53,280 nt of DNA from Candidatus Alistipes intestinigallinarum. Lineage in GTDB: Bacteria > Bacteroidota > Bacteroidia > Bacteroidales > Rikenellaceae. The stretch lies in contig DXDA01000050.1 of NCBI GenBank assembly GCA_019115745.1, positions 1-53,280 on the forward strand, in the 5' to 3' direction. The notes under the pieces were generated by a model. That model was given only the letters and a program-made list of their open reading frames with translations, was not told where the DNA came from and did not search any database. A program made the position numbers and the translations under genes. Positions 6,255 to 15,067 of the stretch are shown one piece after another. Positions within the stretch are counted from its first letter, which is position 1. The number at the start of each line of letters is the position of its first letter.

Positions 6255-8309
6255 TTATCGTTTTCCGAACTTTGGTGTAATCCCGATAAACACGGCGGCG
6301 TTGAGCCGCGGCATGGGGCGCCCGAGCACCGACTGATACTCCTCGTTGAAGAGATTGTAGATGCACCCCTTGATCGAGAGGTCGAGACGCCGGAACGGAA
6401 GGCTCTTTTCCAGCGAGATGTCGTTCATGATGTAGGGCGGTACGCGCCCCAGCACGCCGAGGTTGTTGTCCGACATGGTGAAACGCTCGCTGTACCACTG
6501 CCATTTGTAGCTCAGCTCCCAGCGCCGCCAGAGAACCCGGGCGGTGAATGCCCCCGACCAGACCGGAATGTAGACCAACTGCTTGCCGACCGACTCGTCC
6601 GCCGAGGAGAACTTGTCGCCGCGGTTGACCGAGCGGGTCCAGGCGATGTTCCCGTCGAAGACCAGGCGCCAGCCTCCGGAGGTGACGGTCGAGGCGGCGA
6701 GTTTCCCTTCGACACCGTAGCTGTGTACGCGTCGGATGTTGATCGGGGTGTAGACACCCTGTTTGGCGGTTGCGATCCAGAGGATCCAGTCGTCGATGTG
6801 CGAGTCGAAGGCCGTTGCCGAGAGCCGCAGCGAACTGCGGCTGCTTTTGAGCGACGATTCGACGCCGGCATCCCACGTCCAGCCGCGTTCGGGGTCGAGA
6901 TCGGGGTTTCCGCCCGGCTGGAAGTAGAGGTCGTTGAGTGTCGGATAGCGGTAGTTGCGGGCCCCGGAGGCCTTCAGGATGACGTTGCCGCGCCTGGAAA
7001 GCAGCCAGTCGACGAACAGCGCCGGAATGAGGGGTGTGGTGCGGTCGCCGTAGAGTTCCCAGCGGAGGTCGGCGGCGATTCCCAGCCGCGGCGTGGGCCG
7101 CCACTTGGCCGAAGCGAAGGCCGAGAGCTCGAAGCGCTGCTGGCGGTAGAGCGTGTCGGCGCGGCGCCCCGAGGTGGCGTCGATGAGCGAGAGGTCGCCG
7201 CTGTGGACGCGGTGCTGGTGAGCCGAGACGTTGGCCGAGAACATCAACTTTTCGTTCGGGGCGTATTCGGCCTCGGCGCGGGCGAAAAAGGTGTGGATGC
7301 GGCTCCGGGCGTCGGTCACCGGGGTGAAGTTCCCCTGTCCGTCGGGATCGGACTCCATCAGGTAGCGCAGGTCGTCGTACGTATACCCGGCGCGCACGCC
7401 GGTCTTGACCTCACCGAAGAGCCGTTCCCAGGCGGCGACGGCGCGCAGCGTGCGTTCGGTCTGCGAGTTGCGCTTCTCGCGCGTGGAGTTGCGGTCCGAG
7501 GAGAGCAGGGCCAGTCCGCGGTCGGTGTCGAGATACCAGGCCGTGAACGACAGCCGGTCGCCCTGCCGCGAGGTGTAGTAGAGCTCCTGCAGGACGTGCA
7601 GGTCGCGGAAGGCCCCGTTTCGGTTGCGCTGCAGGGGGTAGTAGTCGTCGACGATCTGCCCGTTGGCGTCGGTGACGAACTGCTTCGAATCGTAGTTGCG
7701 GTAGCGGAAATCGTTCTCCGAGGTGCTCACCAGCACGCGGGTCGAGGAGCTCCAGCGCTCGCCGCGGTAGCTCAGGCGGAGGAACTCGTCGAAGGTGGTG
7801 AACGACCCGATTCCCTGAATGTATCGCATCGAGAAACCGGGTGTTTCGGGCTCCTTGGTCCCCAGGGTGATGGCGCCGCCCAGACCGCCTCCGGTGATAC
7901 CCACGGAGCTGGCGCCGTGGTAGATCGAGGCGTCGTCGACGAAGTACGAGGGGATGAGCGAGAAGTCGACCTGCCCGAGCATCGGGGAGTTCATCTTCAT
8001 GCCGTTCCAGGTGACCTGTGTGTGGGAGGGTGCCGTACCGCGGAACGAGGCCGTGGCGAGTGTTGCTCGGCCATAGGATTTGATGAAGATGGTCGATCCG
8101 GCGCTCAGGGCGTCGGCCAGCGACGAGGAGATGTTTTCGCGCAGGATGGCGCTGTCGAGCACGGTGCGCTGCACGCCGATCTCCTTCATCGGGCGCACAC
8201 CGGCGATCTCGACCTGCTCGATGTCGATGGTGCGGGCCGTGGAGTCTCGCTGTGCGAGGGCGGGCCCGGCACAGAGGAGCGTGAGGAGTATGGCGGCAGG
8301 GCGCAGCAC
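6255..8309 (-). CDS. btuB: TonB-dependent outer-membrane receptor, BtuB type
   Basis: A 684-residue receptor. A signal peptide (about residues 1-19, ending AGPALAQ) is followed by an N-terminal extension with a plausible TonB-box-like stretch (TIDIEQVEIAG). The plug domain follows (about 40-170; SSSLADALSAGSTIFIKSYG, ATASFRGTAPSHTQVTWNG), then the 22-strand barrel. The protein ends RLNAAVFIGITPKFGKR, as TonB receptors do. The start is GTG at 8309, chosen because it alone gives an intact signal peptide. It is last in a three-gene operon behind a cobalamin riboswitch and a BtuG-like gene, which makes vitamin B12 the likely substrate. The preceding gene stops 7 bp upstream. Without that context only 'TonB-dependent receptor' could be said. 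Confidence 0.85.
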   Translation of the reverse strand: MLRPAAILLTLLCAGPALAQRDSTARTIDIEQVEIAGVRPMKEIGVQRTVLDSAILRENISSSLADALSAGSTIFIKSYGRATLATASFRGTAPSHTQVTWNGMKMNSPMLGQVDFSLIPSYFVDDASIYHGASSVGITGGGLGGAITLGTKEPETPGFSMRYIQGIGSFTTFDEFLRLSYRGERWSSSTRVLVSTSENDFRYRNYDSKQFVTDANGQIVDDYYPLQRNRNGAFRDLHVLQELYYTSRQGDRLSFTAWYLDTDRGLALLSSDRNSTREKRNSQTERTLRAVAAWERLFGEVKTGVRAGYTYDDLRYLMESDPDGQGNFTPVTDARSRIHTFFARAEAEYAPNEKLMFSANVSAHQHRVHSGDLSLIDATSGRRADTLYRQQRFELSAFASAKWRPTPRLGIAADLRWELYGDRTTPLIPALFVDWLLSRRGNVILKASGARNYRYPTLNDLYFQPGGNPDLDPERGWTWDAGVESSLKSSRSSLRLSATAFDSHIDDWILWIATAKQGVYTPINIRRVHSYGVEGKLAASTVTSGGWRLVFDGNIAWTRSVNRGDKFSSADESVGKQLVYIPVWSGAFTARVLWRRWELSYKWQWYSERFTMSDNNLGVLGRVPPYIMNDISLEKSLPFRRLDLSIKGCIYNLFNEEYQSVLGRPMPRLNAAVFIGITPKFGKR

Positions 8310-8316
8310 GTCGGAC

Positions 8317-9234
8317 CTATTCGGTTTGGGTGACGGTGCGGTAGCAGCCGACGGCGCACACCTCGGTGGAGATTTCGCCCACGTTGCCGCCGGCCTTGCA
8401 GTTTACGCCGGTCTGGATCTTCACGAAGTCGATCTGCTGGAGGTTGGCGGGGTTTCCGTCGGCATCCACGGCATTCGAGATCTTGAAGCGGTTTTTCGTC
8501 CCCGCGCCGTCGATCGTCGAGGCGTTGTCGACATATCCCCAGGCGAAGGAGGTCATGTCGTAAATGCCCGTTTCCTGATCGAACAGAACGTTGTCCGGGA
8601 GGCGGGTCCCGCTGTAGGTCAGCGGCTGCACCCAGGCCGGAACATAGCTCTGCGTGTGGAGGAAGACGCGGTCGATCGAGCCCTTGCCGCCGTCGTTGTC
8701 GGTCCAGGCGACGGTGCCGTCCGCCTGTTCGACGTAGGTTACCTCGTAGCCTAAACGGGTCTTCGGGTTGGCGTACTCGCTGCCCTTGAGTTCGTACCAG
8801 GTCTCTCCGACGTGCGATCCGTCGCCGTTGGCGTCCTGCGCCACCCAGACGATTCCCGGCTCGGAGGATCCGCTGAAGGAGTTGCCGGAGACATAGAGGT
8901 CGTAGTCGCCCGTGTTGGACACGGGGGTGTCGAATCCGAGGACGATGTACCCGCCCCATCCTCCGAGCGAGACGTATCCGTAGGAGGCGGTTTCAGCCCC
9001 GAAATCGGGATCTCCGCCCAGGGCAAGCCGGGCCTGAGCGTAGGCAACGGCGGCTTCGGGGGTGGTGATCGGCGTGTCGGTGGGGAATCCGGCCTGGCGG
9101 TTGTTGATGAACTGCCCGGGAGCGGGGGTGTATTCGAGGACGCGCGAGGCGGCCTCTTCGACCGTTGTCGTGGTGATCGTCTCGCTCGAATTGCAGGCCG
9201 TGGCCAGCAGCAGGAGAAGGGCGTATTTTTTCAT
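8317..9234 (-). CDS. Surface lipoprotein of the B12-uptake operon
   Basis: A 305-residue protein with a lipoprotein signal (LLLLLATAC, acylated Cys at about 15). The body has VSLGGWGGYIVLGFD, GDYDLYVSGNSFSGSSEPGI, ETWYELKGSEY and FAWGYVDNAS, a pattern I recognise from surface lipoproteins encoded beside BtuB/BtuG genes in Bacteroidota. It is rich in Gly, Asp and aromatic residues and probably all-beta. It lies between the BtuG-like gene (12 bp upstream) and btuB (7 bp downstream), so a role in binding or handing over corrinoids at the cell surface is likely but inferred. It might be functionally equivalent to BtuH of Bacteroides; I cannot confirm homology. Confidence 0.7.
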   Translation of the reverse strand: MKKYALLLLLATACNSSETITTTTVEEAASRVLEYTPAPGQFINNRQAGFPTDTPITTPEAAVAYAQARLALGGDPDFGAETASYGYVSLGGWGGYIVLGFDTPVSNTGDYDLYVSGNSFSGSSEPGIVWVAQDANGDGSHVGETWYELKGSEYANPKTRLGYEVTYVEQADGTVAWTDNDGGKGSIDRVFLHTQSYVPAWVQPLTYSGTRLPDNVLFDQETGIYDMTSFAWGYVDNASTIDGAGTKNRFKISNAVDADGNPANLQQIDFVKIQTGVNCKAGGNVGEISTEVCAVGCYRTVTQTE

Positions 9235-9246
9235 GGTGTCCGATGT

Positions 9247-10284
9247 TTATGGTCGTTTGAAACAGAAGGAGCCGGGGATGATCCCCACGCGGAGCGTATC
9301 GACGGCCTCGCCGTCGGGTGTGAAGCGGTAGACGGCGGCGTGCTGCACGTAGTCGATGGCATCGGCGACGTAGACCTCGGCCGTGTCGGGGTCGACGCCC
9401 AGCCCGTAATAGAGGGTCCCGGCGTAGGGGAGGAAGGGCTCCGTGGGGAGCGACTCCGCATCGGCCTCCATCCGCCAGACGTCGCGGGCGATGAAGTAGA
9501 TGCGGTTGTTCCGCGCATCGAACGTGAGTTTCGACGGGGGCCTGTCGGCCGGGAGTTCGAATTTCCGTTCGATCTGCAGCGTCGCGGGGTCGATGCGCCA
9601 CAGGGCGGGGGCTTCGCCGTCGCGGCCGTCTGTGGCGGTCCAGAGCTTCCCGTTGCGGTCGAGCAGCAGCGAATTGGGCTGCCAGCCTACGGCGAGCGAA
9701 TCGACCAGGCATTCGGCCCGGGTGTCGACGACGAGGATCTTGTCGTCGTAGGACCAGCAATTGACGAAGACCCGCTCCCCGACCTGCACCATCTGTTCGG
9801 TGGAGCGGTGTCCGTTCATGTCGATACGCGAGCGGATGCGGTTGGTGCGGGTGTCGACGACGGTGATGCGCGGGTCGTAGAGGTCGGTGACGTAGGCGGT
9901 CTGTTCGTCGACGAAGTGGATGTAGCGGGGCGACACGACCTCCTCGATGAGTCCGGTGATGCGGAACGTGTCGGGGTCGATGACGTAGATCACGCCCGAG
10001 TTGTTGACCACGACATATCCCTTGCCGTCGTGGAGGGTCATGGATTGGGCGACATCGCCGAGTTTCATGCCGTTTGCGCGGAGGAAGATGTTGTTTTCGA
10101 CCTGGCGGGTTTCGGGGTCGTAGTAGGAGAGCGAGGCGTTGTCCCACATGAAGTTGCCCTCGCAGGTGATGAAGACGCCGCGTCCGGAGCGGTTGAAAGC
10201 CTCTTCGGACTGGGGTCCGTACTCCATGCAGGCCCCGGCGAGGAGCGCAAGGCTCCAGAGCATATTTCGCAGACAGCGTTTCAT
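9247..10284 (-). CDS. btuG: BtuG-like surface B12-binding beta-propeller lipoprotein
   Basis: A 345-residue lipoprotein (signal ending LALLAGAC, acylated Cys at about 19). The mature part repeats a YncE-like blade pattern about seven times, for example YVVVNNSGVIYVIDPDTF, AYVTDLYDPRITVVDTRTN and VFVNCWSYDDKILVVDTRA, each about 40-45 residues, as expected for a seven-bladed propeller. In Bacteroides, BtuG is a surface propeller that binds cobalamin very tightly and caps BtuB. Being the first gene behind a cobalamin riboswitch and in an operon with a BtuB-type receptor supports that role here. The assignment rests on fold and context, because propeller sequences alone do not give a ligand. Confidence 0.72.
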   Translation of the reverse strand: MKRCLRNMLWSLALLAGACMEYGPQSEEAFNRSGRGVFITCEGNFMWDNASLSYYDPETRQVENNIFLRANGMKLGDVAQSMTLHDGKGYVVVNNSGVIYVIDPDTFRITGLIEEVVSPRYIHFVDEQTAYVTDLYDPRITVVDTRTNRIRSRIDMNGHRSTEQMVQVGERVFVNCWSYDDKILVVDTRAECLVDSLAVGWQPNSLLLDRNGKLWTATDGRDGEAPALWRIDPATLQIERKFELPADRPPSKLTFDARNNRIYFIARDVWRMEADAESLPTEPFLPYAGTLYYGLGVDPDTAEVYVADAIDYVQHAAVYRFTPDGEAVDTLRVGIIPGSFCFKRP

Positions 10285-10404
10285 CGGTTCATGATCCGTT
10301 TTTGGGTCACGTCCGGATGCCGTGCGGTGGGGGAGTCGTTTCGGCGAAAGGCGTTCGGATTCGCTTCGGACCCCATTCTCCGCAGGGTTTTCGGGCGGAC
10401 AGGC

Positions 10405-10575
10405 GACGGCAGGTCTTCTGACTCGTTACCGTTCCGGCGCCTTCCCGTCCTCAGGGGACAGTGGCCAAGAGTGCCGGAACGCGGGGTGTAACTCACAGCA
10501 GCGGGAACTGTTGCCGACTTGCACGGCATTCCCTTTTAATCCCGGGCGTCGGTTTTGACGCCGTTCGGAACCGCA
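10405..10575 (-). promoter_or_regulatory. Cobalamin riboswitch upstream of the B12-uptake operon
   Basis: On the minus strand the leader contains GGCCACTGTCCCC and GGGAAGG (complement of about 10441-10464) and the B12 box AGTCAGAAGACCTGCC (complement of 10408-10423), in the same order as the copy at 788-960. It precedes the btuG-like start (10284) by about 120 nt. High cobalamin should switch the uptake operon off. A -7 box TACTTTTG (complement of 10582-10589) lies directly upstream. Confidence 0.92.
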
Positions 10576-10581
10576 GCGCGA

Positions 10582-10589
10582 CAAAAGTA
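10582..10589 (-). promoter_or_regulatory. -7 box for the B12-uptake operon
   Basis: The minus strand reads TACTTTTG, matching TAnnTTTG, just upstream of the riboswitch. No clear -33 is seen. It is about 45 bp from the divergent -7 box at 10633-10640. Confidence 0.55.
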
Positions 10590-10632
10590 CGCTTTTTTCC
10601 GCGGAACGCCATAAGGTTTCGGACAAAAAGGT

Positions 10633-10640
10633 TATCTTTG
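10633..10640 (+). promoter_or_regulatory. -7 box for the GNAT-AsmA-LysO group
   Basis: TATCTTTG matches the Bacteroidota -7 consensus and lies 15 bp before the ATG at 10656. No convincing -33 is visible. Confidence 0.5.
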
Positions 10641-10655
10641 TAAAAAAATAGCCGG

Positions 10656-11099
10656 ATGATGCCACTTTCCGTAGATCGGGTGACGGATTTTTCCGAGACG
10701 CTGCTGCGTTCGTTGGGGAGGTTGCTGCCGCAGTTGTCGCCGCGGCTGGGGGCTCCGACGGAGGAGCGCCTGCGTGCGATGCTCGCGCAGCCCGCGACGG
10801 TGCTGTTCGCCGCACGGACTCCGGAGGGGGTGGTCGGTGTGCTGGCGCTGACGTGGTACGACGTGCCGTCGGGGCGCAAGGCGTGGATCGAGGATGTGGT
10901 GGTCGATGCTGCGGCACGGGGCCTCGGTGTGGGTGAGGCGCTGGTGCGTGCGGCGCAGCGCTATGCCGCGGGGATCGGTGCGGAGCGGGTGATGCTCACC
11001 TCGAACCCTTCGCGCACGGCGGCCCGGGCACTCTACCGGAAATGCGGATTCAAGGAGGCGGAAACCACGGTTTTCGTCTGTAAAACGGATACGGAATGA
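10656..11099 (+). CDS. GNAT family N-acetyltransferase
   Basis: A 147-residue single-domain acetyltransferase. The core runs from about residue 45 (VLFAARTPEGVVGVLALTWY) through AWIEDVVVDAAARGLGVGEALVRAA, in which RGLGVGEAL is the acetyl-CoA pyrophosphate-binding loop (R/Q-x-x-G-x-G/A), to SRTAARALYRKCGFKEAE, the usual C-terminal strand and turn. The acceptor is unknown. The start at 10656 fits the promoter; the adjacent ATG at 10659 is equally possible. The stop overlaps the start of the AsmA-like gene by 4 bp (ATGA), so translation is probably coupled. Confidence 0.85.
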   Translation: MMPLSVDRVTDFSETLLRSLGRLLPQLSPRLGAPTEERLRAMLAQPATVLFAARTPEGVVGVLALTWYDVPSGRKAWIEDVVVDAAARGLGVGEALVRAAQRYAAGIGAERVMLTSNPSRTAARALYRKCGFKEAETTVFVCKTDTE

Positions 11100-13762
11100 A
11101 AAAGTTCGTGAAGATTCTGGCCACGGTTGTCGTGGTTGTTCTGGCCGTGGCACTGATCGTGCCGATGGCCTTGCGGGGCAAGATCTCCGACATCGTCAAG
11201 CGAGAAGCCAATGCGGTGCTCGCCGCGAAGCTGGATTTCGAAAAACTCGACATCAGCCTGCTGCGTCACTTTCCGAACGCTTCGGTCGACCTGAAGGGGC
11301 TGACGCTCGTGGGCGTGGATCGCTTCGAGGGGGACACGATCGTTGCGGCACACCGGATCTCGGTAGTTGTCAACCTGATGTCGTTGTTCGGCGACAGCGG
11401 CTTCGAGGTGACGAAGGTGATCCTGGCCGATCCGGCGCTGCACGCCCGCAAACTCGCCGACGGCGCCGTGAATTGGGACGTGATGAAACCCTCCGACGGG
11501 GAGCCCGCAGCGGAGGAGACTCCCGCGGACGAAGAGCCCTCGTCGTTCCGGCTTTCGGTTCGGGATTTTCGTATTTCGGGTGCGGTGATCCGCTATGAGG
11601 ATGACTCCACGAAGATGCGCTTCTCGACGGATCCGCTGACGCTGCGCCTGCGGGGTGACCTGTCGGCCGAACGGACGAATCTCGACCTGCGGCTGAAGAG
11701 CGAGCGTACGAATTTCGTCTCGGGGGGCATTCCGCTGCTGAGCGATGCCGAGGCGGAGCTCGTGGCGACGATCGACGCCGATCTGGCGAACGGTCGCTTC
11801 ACCTTCTCGGACAACACGTTTCGCCTGAATGCCATCCAGGTGGGGCTCGACGGCTGGGTCGAGATGAAGGATGACGTCGTGGCGATGGATCTCAAGGCGG
11901 GCTGCGAGTCCGTGCAGTTCAAGGATGTGCTGTCGCTCATTCCGGCCTTCTATACGCGGGAGTTCAAGAACCTGACGGCGGGCGGAGAACTGGCCCTGTC
12001 GCTGTGGGCGCGCGGCGAGATGCGGGGCTCGAACCTCCCGGCCTTCGAGGTGAAGAGCGAGGTGCGCGACGGCAGCTTCCAGTATTCGTCGCTTCCGAAG
12101 GCCGTGACGGATATCAACCTGGCGGCGCGGATCGCCAATCCGGGCGGGGTGATGGACCGCACGGAGGTCGAGCTCTCGAAGTTCGGGCTCCGAATGGCCG
12201 GGAATACGGTCTCGGCAACCTTCTATGCCACGAATCTGGCGAGCGACCCCACGTTCCGCGCCACGGCCGAGGGCCACGTCGACCTGGGGGCCGTGAAGGA
12301 GGTCTATCCGTTGGAGAAGGGGGTCGAACTGGCCGGCAGCATTACGGCGGATCTGAATCTGTCGGGTCGGATGTCCGACGTCGAAAAGAACCGCTACGAG
12401 AATCTTGGAGCCAAGGGCACGTTTGTCCTTGAAGGACTGGGCCTGACGCTCGACAATCTCCCGCAGGTCCAGATCCGCCGGGCTGCGGCGACGATCACGC
12501 CGGCATCGATGACCCTCGGGGAGTTCGGGCTGACGGTCGGGCGCAGCGATCTCTCGGCCAACGGCCAGTTGAGCGGCTACCTCGGCTACCTGCTGCGCGG
12601 CGAGGAGCTTTCGGGACGCCTCTACGTGAAATCCGAGCTGCTGGACCTGAACGAGATCATGGCTTCGCTGCCGGGAGACGAGACGGATCCCCCCGAGACG
12701 GAGGAGCTCCCGGTCGATTCGCAAACGGCGCTTGTCATTCCGCGCAACCTGAACCTTTCGCTCAATACCGAACTGCAGAAGGTTCTCTTCGAAAAGATGA
12801 CCTTCGACAACATCCGGGGCGAGATGCGCATGGCCGACGGCACGCTGTCGCTCAACGGACTCTCGCTGGGGGCCTTCGGCGGCAAGGTCTCGGCTTCGGG
12901 AAGCTACTCGACGGCTGCCGATCCCGCACACCCGGCCCTGAAGCTCGATGCCGACTTTGCGAATGCCTCGTTTCAGCAGACCTTCGAGCAGTTGGAGATG
13001 GTGCAGCAACTGGTTCCGATCTTCGCCAAGACGGGCGGCGACTATTCGTTGTCGTTGCATCTGCAGACGTTGCTCGACGCGCAGATGTCGCCCGACCTCA
13101 AGACGCTCACCGCATCGGGTGAGATCCGCTCGGAGAACATCGACATCCAGAATATCGCGGCATTCGACGCGCTGGCCGACGCGCTGGGCAACGACCGCCT
13201 GCGCAAGATCGAGGCCAAGGATGTGGCGATCCGCTTCGCCATCCGGGAGGGGCGGATCACGACCGAGCCCTTCGATCTGAAGATCGGCGACGTCGGGGTC
13301 AACCTTTCGGGATCGACGGGTCTCGACCAGACGATCGACTACCAGGCGAAGGTGGCCATTCCGGGCGGCGGTGTCCTGCAGACGGTCGGCGTGAACATCG
13401 GCGGGACGTTCACTTCGCCGAAGATCACGCTCGGGGTGAAGGAGGCGGTCGAGGAGGCCGTGACCAACGTGGTCAACGAGCAGCTCCAGAAACTCACGGG
13501 CAGCGAATCGCTCTCGGAGGAGATCGCCAAACAGGCCGACAACATCCGCGCAGAGGCCCGGAATGCGGGTCAGAAACTCGTCGAGGCGGCCCAAACGCAG
13601 CGGGACAAACTCGTGGAGGAGGCAGCGAAAAAGGGAACGCTGGCGAAACTGGCGGCTCAGGCTGCCGGGGAGAAACTGGTCGAGGAGGCCGAGAAACAGG
13701 CTGCGAACCTCGAAGCCGAGGCCGAACGCCAGATCGAGAAACTCACGGCTCAAAAGGAATAA
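11096..13762 (+). CDS. AsmA-family protein with C-terminal coiled-coil tail
   Basis: An 888-residue protein with one N-terminal membrane anchor (about residues 5-27) and a long beta-rich body exposed to the periplasm. The N-terminal region (HFPNASVDLKGLTLVG) and the C-terminal region (SENIDIQNIAAFDALADALG, about 680-700, and VNIGGTFTSPKITLG) fit AsmA/TamB-like proteins, which form hydrophobic grooves implicated in moving phospholipids between the two membranes. The last ~85 residues are rich in Ala, Glu and Lys (EEAAKKGTLAKLAAQAAGEK) and look like a charged helix or coiled coil, an addition to the core fold. It overlaps the GNAT gene upstream; lysO follows after 3 bp. Confidence 0.8.
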   Translation: MKKFVKILATVVVVVLAVALIVPMALRGKISDIVKREANAVLAAKLDFEKLDISLLRHFPNASVDLKGLTLVGVDRFEGDTIVAAHRISVVVNLMSLFGDSGFEVTKVILADPALHARKLADGAVNWDVMKPSDGEPAAEETPADEEPSSFRLSVRDFRISGAVIRYEDDSTKMRFSTDPLTLRLRGDLSAERTNLDLRLKSERTNFVSGGIPLLSDAEAELVATIDADLANGRFTFSDNTFRLNAIQVGLDGWVEMKDDVVAMDLKAGCESVQFKDVLSLIPAFYTREFKNLTAGGELALSLWARGEMRGSNLPAFEVKSEVRDGSFQYSSLPKAVTDINLAARIANPGGVMDRTEVELSKFGLRMAGNTVSATFYATNLASDPTFRATAEGHVDLGAVKEVYPLEKGVELAGSITADLNLSGRMSDVEKNRYENLGAKGTFVLEGLGLTLDNLPQVQIRRAAATITPASMTLGEFGLTVGRSDLSANGQLSGYLGYLLRGEELSGRLYVKSELLDLNEIMASLPGDETDPPETEELPVDSQTALVIPRNLNLSLNTELQKVLFEKMTFDNIRGEMRMADGTLSLNGLSLGAFGGKVSASGSYSTAADPAHPALKLDADFANASFQQTFEQLEMVQQLVPIFAKTGGDYSLSLHLQTLLDAQMSPDLKTLTASGEIRSENIDIQNIAAFDALADALGNDRLRKIEAKDVAIRFAIREGRITTEPFDLKIGDVGVNLSGSTGLDQTIDYQAKVAIPGGGVLQTVGVNIGGTFTSPKITLGVKEAVEEAVTNVVNEQLQKLTGSESLSEEIAKQADNIRAEARNAGQKLVEAAQTQRDKLVEEAAKKGTLAKLAAQAAGEKLVEEAEKQAANLEAEAERQIEKLTAQKE

Positions 13763-13765
13763 CCG

Positions 13766-14734
13766 ATGTTGAAAATCTTTGCCGTCCTTGCGGGCGGTAT
13801 CCTGACGGGGCGCCTGCTGCTTGGCCGGCGCCTCTCGTTTGCCCAGCCGCTCATCACGGTGATCATTTGGGCGCTGCTGTTTCTGCTGGGGATGGAGGCC
13901 GGATCCGACCCTGCGGTGGTCGGGGGGCTGGCGACATTGGGGGCTACGGCCTTCGTGCTCTTCGCCTTTTCGGTGGCGGGGAGTATCCTTGCGGCGTGGG
14001 GGTTGTGGCGATGGATCGACCGGCGGAAGACGGCTGCCGGGGTTGGCGATGCGGCCTCGGAGCCTGCACCCGGGACGCCCGGAGAGGCTGGGGCGGTCGG
14101 AGCGGATGCCTCGACCTGGAAAGCCCTGAAGGGGAGCCTGACGATCGTCGCCTTTTTCGTGGCGGGATGTGCCGTCGGAGTCTGGGTCGAACCCGACCTG
14201 AAGGGCTCGTCGGTCAGCACGTGGGTCCTGTATGCGCTGATGTTCTGTGTGGGCATGACGCTGGGCAACGACCGCACGCTGGTCGAGCGGATCCGCCAGC
14301 TCGACCGTCGTCTGGCGCTGCTTCCGGTGGCGACGGCCGTCGGGACGCTGGGCGGGGCTTTGCTGGCGGATCCGCTGTTCGGTGCGGATTCGGCGGTAAC
14401 CTCCGCGGCCGATTCACTGGCTGTCGGTTCGGGGTTTGGCTACTATTCGCTGTCGAGCATCTTCATCGCCGACATGCGCGGCGCCGAACTGGCGACCGTG
14501 GCACTGCTGTGCAACATCCTGCGGGAGCTCTTCACGCTGCTGGCGGCTCCGCTGGTGGCGCGGTGGTTCGGGCCGCTGGCGGCGGTTTCGATCGGCGGAG
14601 CGACGACCTTCGACACGACGCTGCCGATCATCACGCGGTCGGCCGGACGTCCCTATGCCGTGGTGTCGATCTTCCACGGCTGTGCGCTGGATTTCAGCGT
14701 GCCGTTCCTCGTGACGCTCTTCTGTTCGCTCTGA
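13766..14734 (+). CDS. lysO: Lysine exporter LysO family protein
   Basis: A 322-residue membrane protein of the LysO/YbjE family (DUF340). It has two short N-terminal helices and a longer C-terminal half. The conserved GFGYYSLSSIFIADMRGAE, ILRELFTLLAAPLVARWFG, IGGATTFDTTLPII and HGCALDFSVPFLV match the family signature. LysO exports L-lysine in Escherichia coli. A low-complexity Ala/Gly/Pro/Glu linker (about residues 88-112) separates the halves and is longer than usual, perhaps cytoplasmic. It is last in the GNAT-AsmA-LysO group, with 3 bp to the gene before it; no functional link between the three is evident. Confidence 0.85.
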   Translation: MLKIFAVLAGGILTGRLLLGRRLSFAQPLITVIIWALLFLLGMEAGSDPAVVGGLATLGATAFVLFAFSVAGSILAAWGLWRWIDRRKTAAGVGDAASEPAPGTPGEAGAVGADASTWKALKGSLTIVAFFVAGCAVGVWVEPDLKGSSVSTWVLYALMFCVGMTLGNDRTLVERIRQLDRRLALLPVATAVGTLGGALLADPLFGADSAVTSAADSLAVGSGFGYYSLSSIFIADMRGAELATVALLCNILRELFTLLAAPLVARWFGPLAAVSIGGATTFDTTLPIITRSAGRPYAVVSIFHGCALDFSVPFLVTLFCSL

Positions 14735-14760
14735 CGGCTCCCGGAGGCGGCAAAGGCGGC

Positions 14761-14780
14761 AGGACCGAGGATTCGGTCCT
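14761..14780. terminator. Hairpin between convergent lysO and regulator genes
   Basis: A perfect 8-bp inverted repeat, AGGACCGA (14761-14768) with TCGGTCCT (14773-14780) around a 4-nt loop, lies at the junction of two convergent genes and touches the stop codon of the minus-strand gene. No T-run follows on either strand, so terminator function is only suggested by position. Confidence 0.35.
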
Positions 14781-15063
14781 ATCGCTTGATGTAGGTTTGC
14801 AGCGCCTCGATATACTCCGCGAAGGCGTCGCGCCCGGCGTCGGTGATGCGGCAGAGGGTGCAGGGCATCTTGCCGCGAAAGGTCTTCTCCACGTCGATGT
14901 ATCCCGCCTTGGCCAGTTTGTCGAGCTGCACGGAGAGATTCCCGGCCGTGGCGCCGGTCTGCTGGCGGAGGAAGACGAAGTCGGCGCTTTCGACCCCGAG
15001 GAGGACCGACATGACGGCGAGCCTCAGCTCCGAGTGCAACAGGGGATTCAGTTCCTTGAACAT
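14779..15063 (-). CDS. Small winged-helix transcriptional regulator
   Basis: A 94-residue one-domain protein resembling PF13601 (winged-helix DNA-binding, MarR/ArsR-like). Features are LRLAVMSVLLGVESADFVFLR (helices 1-2), TGATAGNLSVQLDKLAKAGY (recognition helix) and VEKTFRGKMPCTLCRITDAG (wing). There is no ligand domain. The membrane protein gene at 15068-15706 ends 4 bp upstream of its start, so the two form one operon, an arrangement common in Bacteroidota that suggests the regulator controls its own operon or responds to the membrane protein. Confidence 0.82.
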   Translation of the reverse strand: MFKELNPLLHSELRLAVMSVLLGVESADFVFLRQQTGATAGNLSVQLDKLAKAGYIDVEKTFRGKMPCTLCRITDAGRDAFAEYIEALQTYIKR

Positions 15064-15067
15064 GACG

